Of a stretch of 64,000 bases of DNA, positions 35,088 to 42,796 are shown one piece after another; the first letter of the stretch is position 1; every line of letters starts with the position of its first letter. The stretch spans positions 1 to 64,000 of the forward strand of contig NZ_PSXX01000009.1 of the NCBI RefSeq assembly GCF_002931055.1. The letters are read 5' to 3'. The translations under genes and the position numbers were made by a program. Source of the DNA: Pseudoclavibacter sp. AY1H1 (lineage in GTDB: Bacteria; Actinomycetota; Actinomycetes; Actinomycetales; Microbacteriaceae). The notes beneath the pieces are model-generated. The model was not told where the DNA came from. It made no database searches and saw only the letters and a program-made list of their open reading frames with translations.

Positions 35088-36473
35088 TCAGCGGCCGCCC
35101 TCGTCCTCGCCCTCGTCCTCGTCCTCGTCCTCGTTCCCGACTTCCCCCGCCGAGCCGGCCTCGTACTCCCCCAGGTCGCCCGCGTCCCGGTCCCACGCGT
35201 CGAGCACGGGACCCACGATGCGCCAGAGCTCCTCGGCGACATCCCCACGCACGGAGAGCAGCGTGCTGCCGCCGAGCATGCCGGCGATCACCCTCGCGTA
35301 GGGGTCAGCGCTGTTGTCGTCGGCGGGGGCGTCGAGCGGGATGCGCGTCGGCTCCGCTCCCGGATCGGCGGGCGTCAGGACGATCTCCTGCCTCGCAGCC
35401 CCGATGGCCTTCCCGGAGCGCAGAAGGAACGGGATGCCCCGCCACCTCGGCGTCTCGACCCGCAGCGTGATCTCCGCGAGCGTCTCGGTGCCGCGCTCGG
35501 GTTCCACGTCCTCTTCGTCGACGTACGCCGGGAGCTGCTTGCCGCCGACCTCGCCCGCCGTGTAGCGCGCCCGGCGTGCAGAGACCGGCTCGTCGTCCCA
35601 CACGCTCACGTTGCGGAGCACGTCGATCATGGCGTCGTCGAGCGTGCCGGCCGGCTCGCCGGGGTGCGCCGCATCGCGCGCGCTCTCCTGGTCGCCCGGC
35701 CGTTCCATGGCCGTGAGCGCGAGCATGAGCATGAGGTGGCTCTGCAGCATGTCGCGCAGCGCACCGGTCTCGTCGTAGAAGGCGCCGCGTCCCTCGATGC
35801 CGAGCTCCTCCTCGAAGACGATCTCGACCCGCCCGAGGGGGCCGCCCTCGCTCGCCTCGACGAGGGGGACGCCGCTCGCGTCGACGACCTCGCGTGAGCG
35901 CATCAGCTCGACGGCGGCCGGCGTGCCCAGGAAGTGGTCGATGCGCCACAGTCGCTCGTCGGGCACGACTTTGGCGAGGGCCTCGTTGAGTTCCCGCGCA
36001 TCGGCCTCGCTTTCACCGAAGGGCTTCTCGATCGCGATCCGCAGCTCTCCCGGCAGCTCGAGCTCGGCAAGCGCCGCAGCAACCTTCTTGCCCATGGCGG
36101 GCGGCAGGGCGATGTAGAGCAGCGGCGCGGTCGGGCACGCATCGAGCAGCTCCCGCAGCTCCTCGGGCGACGATGCGTCGGTCGCCACAAACTCGGACCT
36201 CGCCACGAGCCCATCGATGGTCGCGGCGGACACGCTGGCGGCCTCGAGGCTGCGGCGGACGACGCCCCGCCACTCGTCGCGGGACTGCGGCGTGCGGGCA
36301 GCCCCGATGAGGTGCACCTCGACCTCCGGGCTCGCGTCGACGACCTTCGCGATGCCGGGCAGCAGCAGGCGCTCCGTCAGGTCGCCGCCCGCGCCGAGGA
36401 TGGCGATCGTGCGTCTGACCGGGCCGCCGATGGCGATCTCCGGAATCTCGGGCGTCTCGGTGCTCGTGTCCAT
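35088..36473 (-). CDS. zwf: Glucose-6-phosphate dehydrogenase family protein with acidic tail
   Basis: This 461-residue protein has the NADP-binding start IAILGAGGDLTERLLLPGI, IEKPFGES and the catalytic-site RIDHFLGTPAAVELM, aligned as in glucose-6-phosphate dehydrogenases. It is more divergent than the housekeeping enzyme: TERLLLP replaces the usual TKRKL.P. The last ~25 residues are a Glu/Asp run from a CTC/GTC repeat. No opcA, pgl, tal or tkt gene is beside it, so it is probably a second paralogue with an altered substrate or coenzyme. The ATG at 36473 is preferred because homology begins ~15 residues later. Confidence 0.8.
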   Translation of the reverse strand: MDTSTETPEIPEIAIGGPVRRTIAILGAGGDLTERLLLPGIAKVVDASPEVEVHLIGAARTPQSRDEWRGVVRRSLEAASVSAATIDGLVARSEFVATDASSPEELRELLDACPTAPLLYIALPPAMGKKVAAALAELELPGELRIAIEKPFGESEADARELNEALAKVVPDERLWRIDHFLGTPAAVELMRSREVVDASGVPLVEASEGGPLGRVEIVFEEELGIEGRGAFYDETGALRDMLQSHLMLMLALTAMERPGDQESARDAAHPGEPAGTLDDAMIDVLRNVSVWDDEPVSARRARYTAGEVGGKQLPAYVDEEDVEPERGTETLAEITLRVETPRWRGIPFLLRSGKAIGAARQEIVLTPADPGAEPTRIPLDAPADDNSADPYARVIAGMLGGSTLLSVRGDVAEELWRIVGPVLDAWDRDAGDLGEYEAGSAGEVGNEDEDEDEGEDEGGR

Positions 36474-36547
36474 GCGGCCTCGCAATGCTGGTCTTGGGAT
36501 ACTGGTCTCGGGATGCCGGCCCCTGTGGGGCTCGTTCCGGCGCGAGA

Positions 36548-37531
36548 CTACGCGCTCGTGCCCGGGAATCCTCCGGAGTCGCCCGACCTCGACGGCTGCT
36601 CCGGTTTCGGCAACTGCTCCGGTTTTGGCAACGGCTCTGGCTCCGGGGCTGAGACCGACAACGGCACCGGCCCCGGGGCAAGCACCGGCACGATGCCGTA
36701 CTCGAACTCGCCGAGGTAGCGGAACACGTCCCCGAGCACCGGCGCCCGCAGGCGCACGTCGACGCACTGGCGCCCGTCGCCGTCCGGATGCGCGCGCTCG
36801 TCGAGCGTCATGGTCACGATGCGCGGCAGCGGGATGCGCAGGTGCCGGATGGGTGACGCGGCGTCCGCCCCGGGCACTCCGCGCACCCCGTGAACCCGGC
36901 GCACCCCGGGCACCCCGCGCGTCGGCAGGTGCGGCATGCGGAGCCTGAGCGCGAGCCTCGTCGATCGCATCCGCAGACCGCCGTCTTCGACGGACAGCTC
37001 GAGCTCGACCTCGAGCCCGCGACGCCTGCCGAGCCGGTCGACGAGGCGCGGCCGCGCTCCCGGGCTGCGGATGACGCTCATGGTGTCCTCCATCACTCGG
37101 GTCACGTGGGAGAACTCGAACTCCCGTCGCGCGGAGAGCGCCTCGGGCCCATCCGGCCGGTTGACGACCGTGAACGGCACGTCGCGGCCGCGCTCGGGGA
37201 AGAGGATGTGACGCCACGCGAGCCAGGCAAGCACCGGGCGCAGCAGCCGGTAGCGGGAACCGGCCCAGGCGTAGATGCCTCGCCCGCGGCCCTCATGCCC
37301 GGCCGGGATCGGCCCGAAGTAGCGCTGGAGCTGGGCGTCAAGGCGCGCGAAGTCGTCACCGAGCACCGCCTCGGAGACGGACAGCGACCCCACGGCCCGC
37401 GGCTCGTCGCCAGGCCCGACCCCGGCCCCGAGGCCGGGCTCGGGCTTGGGCTTGGGTAAGCCAGCGCGGTCCATCTCGCGGTCCAGCCCGCGCTTCATCC
37501 CACGCTCCACCGCGCCCTCTCCCCCGGCCAT
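36548..37531 (-). CDS. DUF4166 domain-containing protein
   Basis: This 327-residue protein has an Arg/Pro-rich N-terminus, then the DUF4166-like core: SEAVLGDDFARLDAQLQRYFG, GIYAWAGSRYRLLRPVLAWLAWRHILFPE, VPFTVVNRPDGPEALSARREFEF and RLALRLRMPHLPTRG. A Pro-rich C-terminus with PEPEPLPKPEQLPKPEQ repeats follows the core. The function is unknown; in other genomes DUF4166 is found fused or adjacent to NAD-dependent epimerases. It overlaps the TetR stop by 1 nt (start 37531), so it is in the TetR operon and is likely coregulated with the divergent epimerase. Confidence 0.78.
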   Translation of the reverse strand: MAGGEGAVERGMKRGLDREMDRAGLPKPKPEPGLGAGVGPGDEPRAVGSLSVSEAVLGDDFARLDAQLQRYFGPIPAGHEGRGRGIYAWAGSRYRLLRPVLAWLAWRHILFPERGRDVPFTVVNRPDGPEALSARREFEFSHVTRVMEDTMSVIRSPGARPRLVDRLGRRRGLEVELELSVEDGGLRMRSTRLALRLRMPHLPTRGVPGVRRVHGVRGVPGADAASPIRHLRIPLPRIVTMTLDERAHPDGDGRQCVDVRLRAPVLGDVFRYLGEFEYGIVPVLAPGPVPLSVSAPEPEPLPKPEQLPKPEQPSRSGDSGGFPGTSA

Positions 37532-38229
37532 CAGGCCCTCACGTCGGAGGCCAGCGCGAGGAGCTCGCGCAGCGGGGCCCGCACGACGGGGATCCGCGTG
37601 AGCGGCAGCGTCATCCGCAGCAGGTTGAGCGCGCGGTCCAGGATGCGGCTCGTGCGCTCGCGCCCGGGCGAGGAGTCGTAGACCCAGAGCAGCGCGAGCA
37701 GCAGGTGGCTCAGCACGAGCGCCTGCGGCAGGCCAGCCCTGAACTCGTCGGGAAGCGGCGACTTCGCCCCCTCGACGGCGCTCTCGAAGAGCCCCCGGAT
37801 CACCGCGAGCGCTGGCGCGGACTCCTCGGAGAGCGGGTTGATGGGCGAGCGCGGCGACACCGAGGCCGCGAGGAACTCCGGGGCGTGCGAATGGTAGGGC
37901 TCGAGCTGCTCGAGTCCGGTGCGGTAGACGACGGCGAGGCGATCGACGAGGTCGCGCACCCCGTCGAGCTGTGGTTCGGCTGCGGCAGCGTGCCCGAGCT
38001 GGACGTCGAGGTACAGCTCCTGCACGAGGTGGTTCTTGGTGGCGAAGTGGTAGTTGGTGGTGCCGACCGATACCCCGGCCTCGTCGGCGATGCGCCGCAC
38101 CGTCGTGGCGTCGTACCCGCGCTCGCGGAAGGACCGGAGCGCGATGTCGCGGATGAGGGCGCGGGTCCGCTCGCGCTTCGTGGGTGCCGCTCCCGGTTCG
38201 ATCATGTCGCCACTCTCAGAACTGAACAT
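37531..38229 (-). CDS. TetR family transcriptional regulator
   Basis: This 232-residue protein has an N-terminal HTH (TRALIRDIALRSFRERGYDATTVRRIADEAGVSVGTTNYHFATK) and a helical ligand domain. ATG 38229 is chosen because TACTTT lies 6 nt upstream on the minus strand, the spacing seen for other leaderless genes here. An internal ATG at 38205 is possible. The start codon lies inside the 14-bp palindrome CTGAACATGTTCAG, which also covers the promoter of the divergent epimerase gene, so autorepression and corepression are likely. Confidence 0.9.
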   Translation of the reverse strand: MFSSESGDMIEPGAAPTKRERTRALIRDIALRSFRERGYDATTVRRIADEAGVSVGTTNYHFATKNHLVQELYLDVQLGHAAAAEPQLDGVRDLVDRLAVVYRTGLEQLEPYHSHAPEFLAASVSPRSPINPLSEESAPALAVIRGLFESAVEGAKSPLPDEFRAGLPQALVLSHLLLALLWVYDSSPGRERTSRILDRALNLLRMTLPLTRIPVVRAPLRELLALASDVRA

Positions 38230-38248
38230 GTTCAGAAAGTACTACACT
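38222..38248. promoter_or_regulatory. TetR operator palindrome and divergent promoter
   Basis: CTGAACATGTTCAG (38222-38235) is a perfect 14-bp palindrome. On the plus strand TACACT (38243-38248) lies 7 nt before the epimerase ATG 38256. On the minus strand TACTTT (38241-38236) lies 6 nt before the TetR ATG. One bound repressor would block both promoters. Confidence 0.7.
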
Positions 38249-38255
38249 CGGCCAC

Positions 38256-39269
38256 ATGGAACCGAAGAACCACGCCGAGCAGTCCCCCGCCACCAGCCGA
38301 CGCCGCGTCGTCATCGCCGGGGCAAGCGGGTTCGTGGGCCGAGCCCTCGCCGCCGATTTCGAGCGCGACGGCTGGGAGATCACGCGCATCGGCAGACACG
38401 AGTCGGTGCGCTGGGGCGACCCCGCGGCGATCCAGCGGGCCATCGACGGCGCCGAGGTGCTCATCAACCTCGCCGGCAAGTCCGTGAACTGCCGCTACAC
38501 CGACGCCAACAGGAACGAGATCCTGCGCTCGCGGGTCGAGACGACGAGCGCACTGCGGGTCGCCGTCGAGACCGCGGCCGCCCCTCCGCGCGTCTGGTTC
38601 AACGCGTCGACGGCCACCATCTACCGCCATGCCACCGACCGGCCGAACACGGAGTCGACGGGCGAGCTGGGGCAGGGCTTCTCCGTCGACGTCGCCCGCA
38701 GCTGGGAGCACGCGTTCTTCGAGGGCGAGCTGCCCGGCACCCGTCGGGTCGCGCTCCGCATGGCGATCGTGCTCGGCGACGGCCCCGCCGCGAGCAAGCT
38801 CTTCACGCTTGCCCGCATCGGCCTCGGCGGGCCCAACATCGACGGCTGGGCGCCGAACCACCGTCGCTACCGGGGCATCGGCAGCGCGCCGAGCGGCGAC
38901 GGACGCGCCCCGCAGTACCGCACGCGAGGCCGCCAGAAGTTCAGCTGGGTGCATGTCGACGATGTCGTCGGGGCCGTCCGCTTCCTCATCGACCGAGCGG
39001 AGCTCGACGGCGTCGTGAACGTGTCCAGCCCGAACCCGAGCGACAACCGCACCCTCATGGCCGGCATCCGCCGCGCCGTGCGGGCCCCCTTCGGCATGCC
39101 GTCCTGGCGGTGGATGCTCGAGCCCGCGATGGCCGTGCTGCGCACCGAGCCCGAGCTCATCCTAAAGAGCCGGTGGGTGCTGCCCGAGCGCCTCACGGCG
39201 GCCGGCTACCACTTTGTGCACCCCGAACTCAACCCCACGCTGCGGGAGGTCGCCCGGGAGCTAGGCTGA
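38256..39269 (+). CDS. TIGR01777 family NAD(P)-dependent epimerase/dehydratase-like protein
   Basis: This 337-residue extended short-chain dehydrogenase has VVIAGASGFVGRALAADF (nucleotide-binding GxxGxxG), INLAGKSVNCRY, RPNTESTGELGQGFSVDVARSWE, KFSWVHVDDVVGAVRFL and the C-terminal KSRWVLPERLTAAGYHFVHP, all typical of TIGR01777 (SulA/YfcH-like) proteins. The usual YxxxK pair is not obvious. Function is uncertain; it is divergent from and probably controlled by the TetR gene, and it is genomically linked to the DUF4166 gene. Confidence 0.88.
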   Translation: MEPKNHAEQSPATSRRRVVIAGASGFVGRALAADFERDGWEITRIGRHESVRWGDPAAIQRAIDGAEVLINLAGKSVNCRYTDANRNEILRSRVETTSALRVAVETAAAPPRVWFNASTATIYRHATDRPNTESTGELGQGFSVDVARSWEHAFFEGELPGTRRVALRMAIVLGDGPAASKLFTLARIGLGGPNIDGWAPNHRRYRGIGSAPSGDGRAPQYRTRGRQKFSWVHVDDVVGAVRFLIDRAELDGVVNVSSPNPSDNRTLMAGIRRAVRAPFGMPSWRWMLEPAMAVLRTEPELILKSRWVLPERLTAAGYHFVHPELNPTLREVARELG

Positions 39270-39321
39270 GCCGCACCCCCACCCCCACCCACCTCGGCAG
39301 GTTCGGAGAACGCTCCCCTCG

Positions 39322-40236
39322 ATGACGCACGCCACCGCACGCCTCGCGCACCTCGCGGAGTTCTTCGCACCCGAGAACGGCCCCGTTGCCGGGGACGACC
39401 GCCCCGTCGGGCTCGCCATCGGCAACTGCCAGGCAGAATCGCTCCGTCTCGCGCTCGGCGACGACGTCCGCTTCGTGCGCACTCCGCCGGTGCACGAGCT
39501 CGAGGCCACTGACCTCCCGTACCTCGAGGCCTGGCTCGGCCGCGCGAGCTTCCTCGTCTCCCAGCCCGTGCGCGACGACTACCGCGGGCTGCCCGTCGGC
39601 ACGCGGCAGCTCGCAGCACAGCTGCCGAGCGACGCGCGCGTGGCCCTGTTCCCCGTCATCCGGTTCGCTGGCCTCTACCCCTTCCAGGCGATCATCCGCC
39701 CACCGTCCGACACCTCGCTGGTGCCACCCCTCGTGCCGTACCACGACCTCCGCATCCTGGCCGAGGCGGCGGGGGTGGATGCGCTCCCCGTGTCCGCCTC
39801 GCGGAACGCGGTCGCGGCCGTCGCCGCCGAGTCGATCGCCCAGCTGCGCACCCGCGAGGAGCACCACGGCACCGTGACGGTCTCCGAGCTCTTCCGGCAC
39901 CCCACGTTCGCGCAGGCGCGCACGATCAACCACCCCGGCAACCCCATCTGGCTCGAGACCGCGAGCCGCGTGCGCGATCGCATCGGCCTCCCGGAGGTGG
40001 CCATCAGCCTCGACCGCGAGATCCTGAACTCCATCCACGCACCCCGCGAGCAGTCCGTCATCGACGCGTGGGGGCTCGAGGACGTCGCGACCGAGTCGTG
40101 GACCGTCGAAGGCAAGGCCATCCCGGCCGACCGCATTCGCGACGCCCACCTCGCCTGGTATCGGCAGCACCCGGACGCCGTCGCGGCGGGGCTCGCCAGG
40201 CACGGGGCGACGATGGAAGCGCTGAGGGCCGCGTGA
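39322..40236 (+). CDS. WcbI family polysaccharide biosynthesis putative acetyltransferase
   Basis: This 304-residue protein carries the WcbI pattern: VGLAIGNCQAESLRLAL near the N-terminus (the GNCQ nucleophile region), then FLVSQPVRDDYRGLPVGTRQL, VALFPVIRFAGLYPFQAII and a C-terminal HPGNPIWLETASRV. WcbI of Burkholderia capsule clusters binds coenzyme A and has an SGNH-like fold. Acetylation of a surface glycan is the family expectation. Its stop overlaps the next glycosyltransferase start by 4 nt, so the three genes 39322-42598 form one operon. Confidence 0.85.
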   Translation: MTHATARLAHLAEFFAPENGPVAGDDRPVGLAIGNCQAESLRLALGDDVRFVRTPPVHELEATDLPYLEAWLGRASFLVSQPVRDDYRGLPVGTRQLAAQLPSDARVALFPVIRFAGLYPFQAIIRPPSDTSLVPPLVPYHDLRILAEAAGVDALPVSASRNAVAAVAAESIAQLRTREEHHGTVTVSELFRHPTFAQARTINHPGNPIWLETASRVRDRIGLPEVAISLDREILNSIHAPREQSVIDAWGLEDVATESWTVEGKAIPADRIRDAHLAWYRQHPDAVAAGLARHGATMEALRAA

Positions 40237-41210
40237 GCACCACGCCCCTGCTCCTGCACCGCGACGACGAGACCCACGGCGTCGACCAATACGCGCGCGC
40301 CGTCGCGACAGCCGTCGCGAAGCTCGACTCCGCCGTCACGTACCGCAGTGCGCACGGGCTCGACTCCTCGCAGCTCGCGCACGTCCACTTCACCGACCGC
40401 CTCTGGGGCAGCACCCCCGAACGCGCCGCCGAGCGGTTCGAGCGCCTCGCCGCGCGCGGACCCGTGAGCGTCACCCTCCACGACGTTCCCCAGCCCTCCG
40501 ACGGTGAACGCGGCTTCCCCCGTCGCACCGACTGCTACCGCAGGGTCGTGGCGGCCGCGGCCGGCACCGTCTGCAACAGCGCCCACGAGCAGCGACTCCT
40601 CGAGCTCGCCCTCGGCCGCCGCGTGGAGGTGCACGTCGTGCCGCTCCCGGCGCAGCCACCGCAGCCCCGCCCCGCCGACTGGCAGCCGAGCGACGAGATC
40701 GCCGTGCTCGGCTTCTACTACCCGGGCAAGGGGCACCTCGAGGTCGTCGAGGCCGTCGCCACCATCCCGGCCTCCGATCGTCCGCGCGTCGTGGCCCTCG
40801 GATGCGCGTCCGCCGGGCACGAGCAGGAGCTCGTCGACCTCGGCAGGTACGCGGCCGAGCTGGGCGTCGAGTTCACGAGCACCGGGTTCCTCTCCCCCGA
40901 GGATCGCCTCGCGCGCAGCCGGGCCGTCGCCGTGCCGATCATCGCGCACCAGCACGTGTCGGCCTCCGGCTCCCTCACCGACTGGCTGTCCGCAGGCCGC
41001 AGGCCGCTCACGGTCGACTCCGACTACTTCCGCGAGATGGACACCATCCGCCCGAAGACCATGCTGCTCGTCCGGGATGGCCAGCTCGCCGAGGCGCTGC
41101 GAGGTGCGCTTCGCGAGCCCGAGTCGACGTGGCTCGACGAGACCACGTCGACCTCCCCGAGCATCGAGGAGATCGCCCGCGCCTACCTCAGCTGGTGGGC
41201 GGCGCTGTGA
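40233..41210 (+). CDS. Glycosyltransferase family protein (GT-B-like)
   Basis: This 325-residue protein begins at GTG 40233 by a 4-nt overlap. It contains DQYARAVATAVAK, HVHFTDRLWG, VSVTLHDVP, TVCNSAHEQRLLEL and the C-terminal nucleotide-sugar half with VLGFYYPGKGHLEVVEA, FTSTGFLSPEDRLARSRAVAVPI and SASGSLTDWLSAGRRPL. The pattern follows GT4-like transferases, although it is shorter than usual (~380 aa). It probably adds a sugar during surface glycan or teichoic/cell-wall polymer synthesis in the cytoplasm. Donor and acceptor are unknown. Confidence 0.75.
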   Translation: MSTTPLLLHRDDETHGVDQYARAVATAVAKLDSAVTYRSAHGLDSSQLAHVHFTDRLWGSTPERAAERFERLAARGPVSVTLHDVPQPSDGERGFPRRTDCYRRVVAAAAGTVCNSAHEQRLLELALGRRVEVHVVPLPAQPPQPRPADWQPSDEIAVLGFYYPGKGHLEVVEAVATIPASDRPRVVALGCASAGHEQELVDLGRYAAELGVEFTSTGFLSPEDRLARSRAVAVPIIAHQHVSASGSLTDWLSAGRRPLTVDSDYFREMDTIRPKTMLLVRDGQLAEALRGALREPESTWLDETTSTSPSIEEIARAYLSWWAAL

Positions 41211-42598
41211 GCGCAAGCGCATCCGAGCTGCCCCCGTTCGGCCGCTCGGTGCCCGGCAACCGCTGGGACCTCGCCCTCGCTGACGCTGGCTCCAGCAATG
41301 ACGGTGGCGGTGGCACTGGCGCTGGCGCTGGCGCTGGCGCTGATGCACGTGCCGGGAACCCCGAACCGCGAAGCGTCTCGGTCATCGTCGTGCACTTCGA
41401 GCAGCAGTCGGAGCTCGACCGCACCCTCGCCGCCCTCGCGCGGCAGACGCATCCGGCCGAGCTGCTCGAGGTCATCGTCGTCGATGACGGGTCGCGAGCG
41501 GCGCCACGTGTGCCACCGGAGGTGCGCCTCCTCGTCCAAGAAGACCTCGGCTTCCGGGCCGGTGCCGCGAGGAACCTCGGCGCGCGCGCCGCGACGGGCG
41601 ACGTGCTGTGCTTCCTCGACGCCGACACTGCACCCGAGCCCGAGTACGTGTCGCGGATGGCGGCACTTCCGTGCCTCCTCCCGGAGGCGGTCGTCGCGGG
41701 GCACCGCAAGCACGCGGACTTCGCCGGCATCGACACAGACGCTGCGGTCGAGGTCGCCGGGCCCGAGCGCGAACTCGAGGAACCCGCCTGGCTCGCCGAC
41801 GCCTACCGTGATTCGCGCAGGCTGCTCGATGCCGACGACCGCTCCTACCGGTTCGTCATCGGCGCCGTCTTCTCCTGCACCCGCTGGTTCTTCGACCAGA
41901 CGGGTGGCTTCGACGAGGACTTCCTCGGCTACGGCGGCGAAGACTGGGAGTGGGCCCACCGAGCCTGGCTCGCCGGGGCGGTGCTCGCCTATGAGCCGGC
42001 CGCCGTGGCGTGGCACGACGGCCCGGACTGGGCGGGAAGGACCGCCGCCGACGCAGATAGCCAGGTGCACAAGAACGACGAGACCCTGCTGCTCTCGCGG
42101 AAGATCGGCGTCGACGGCTCTCGACCCCGCGCACTCCGCACGGCGGCCCCCGACGTCATCGCCGTACTGGCCGCTGCGCCGAGCGCGGGCGCCGCCTTCG
42201 TCTGCGTGGACAGCCTCCTCGAGCACCTCCCCCACGCGAGCGTCGTCGTCCCGGACGAGCACCACCGGGTCTTCGGTTCGGACACGAGGGTGGTCCCAGC
42301 CTCGCGCGCCCTCCCTCGCGGGCGAGTCCGCATCGAGATCGACGCCGCCGTGCGCTTCGATCGACCCGAGGCAGATACCCTGCAGCGCGCCGTGTCCGAG
42401 GTCGGCATCTCCGACCTCGGGGCGGTCCGCCTCGGCGAGCACGTCGTCGTGAGGTCGGAGCGCGCGCTCCGTCGCACCGAGCGCTGGGGTGCGGCCGCCG
42501 CGTGGCGCACCGAGCAGCGGCCCGACGCCACGGTCCGGGCCCTGCCCGGCGACGTCAGCGTCGCCGCCCATCTCGGCGGATGGCTCTCCCTCGACTGA
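41207..42598 (+). CDS. Glycosyltransferase family 2 protein with C-terminal extension
   Basis: This 463-residue protein starts at GTG 41207 (4-nt overlap). After a ~50-residue N-terminus with a Gly-Ala run encoded by a 6-bp repeat comes a GT-A domain: SVIVVHFEQQSELDRTLAAL, IVVDDGSR, FRAGAARNLGARAATGDVLCFLDADT (DxD-type), GFDEDFLGYGGEDWEW (GT2 acceptor motif). The galactofuranosyltransferase-like GGEDWEW loop is complete. The last ~150 residues form an extra domain of unknown role. It belongs to the WcbI/GT operon. Confidence 0.88.
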   Translation: MSASASELPPFGRSVPGNRWDLALADAGSSNDGGGGTGAGAGAGADARAGNPEPRSVSVIVVHFEQQSELDRTLAALARQTHPAELLEVIVVDDGSRAAPRVPPEVRLLVQEDLGFRAGAARNLGARAATGDVLCFLDADTAPEPEYVSRMAALPCLLPEAVVAGHRKHADFAGIDTDAAVEVAGPERELEEPAWLADAYRDSRRLLDADDRSYRFVIGAVFSCTRWFFDQTGGFDEDFLGYGGEDWEWAHRAWLAGAVLAYEPAAVAWHDGPDWAGRTAADADSQVHKNDETLLLSRKIGVDGSRPRALRTAAPDVIAVLAAAPSAGAAFVCVDSLLEHLPHASVVVPDEHHRVFGSDTRVVPASRALPRGRVRIEIDAAVRFDRPEADTLQRAVSEVGISDLGAVRLGEHVVVRSERALRRTERWGAAAAWRTEQRPDATVRALPGDVSVAAHLGGWLSLD

Positions 42599-42672
42599 AC
42601 GCCCCGCACGTGGATGCCGCACCGGTGAACGCCGCGCACGTGAATGCCGCACACGAGAATGCCGCACACGAG
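42598..42672. repeat. 15-bp tandem repeat, five copies
   Basis: Five 15-bp units with consensus AAYGCCGCRCACGWG run from the last base of the glycosyltransferase stop codon to 42672. The last two copies are identical. The remaining spacer to the ABC gene contains an A-rich stretch (GGGAAAAATAGC) that may hold a promoter. Confidence 0.75.
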
Positions 42673-42796
42673 CGACATGGGCGCGGAATGCTCGAAACTA
42701 GGGAAAAATAGCAAGGTCGCACTAACCCGAGGCGTCTCGCGGCTCAATTCCCGCACATCCGAAGCACGTCGACCGCACCAAGCAGGAGGCCACCGC

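Noticed and set aside
36474-37217. N-terminal extension of the glucose-6-phosphate dehydrogenase homologue to 709 residues
   Set aside because: The extra ~248 residues are Arg/Ala/Pro-rich and antiparallel or overlapping with the DUF4166 gene, which has better coding character; homology begins just after ATG 36473.
42644-42796. Upstream start for the first ABC exporter gene
   Set aside because: The added residues are encoded by the 15-bp repeat and spacer, whereas GTG 42797 has AGGAGG at ideal spacing.
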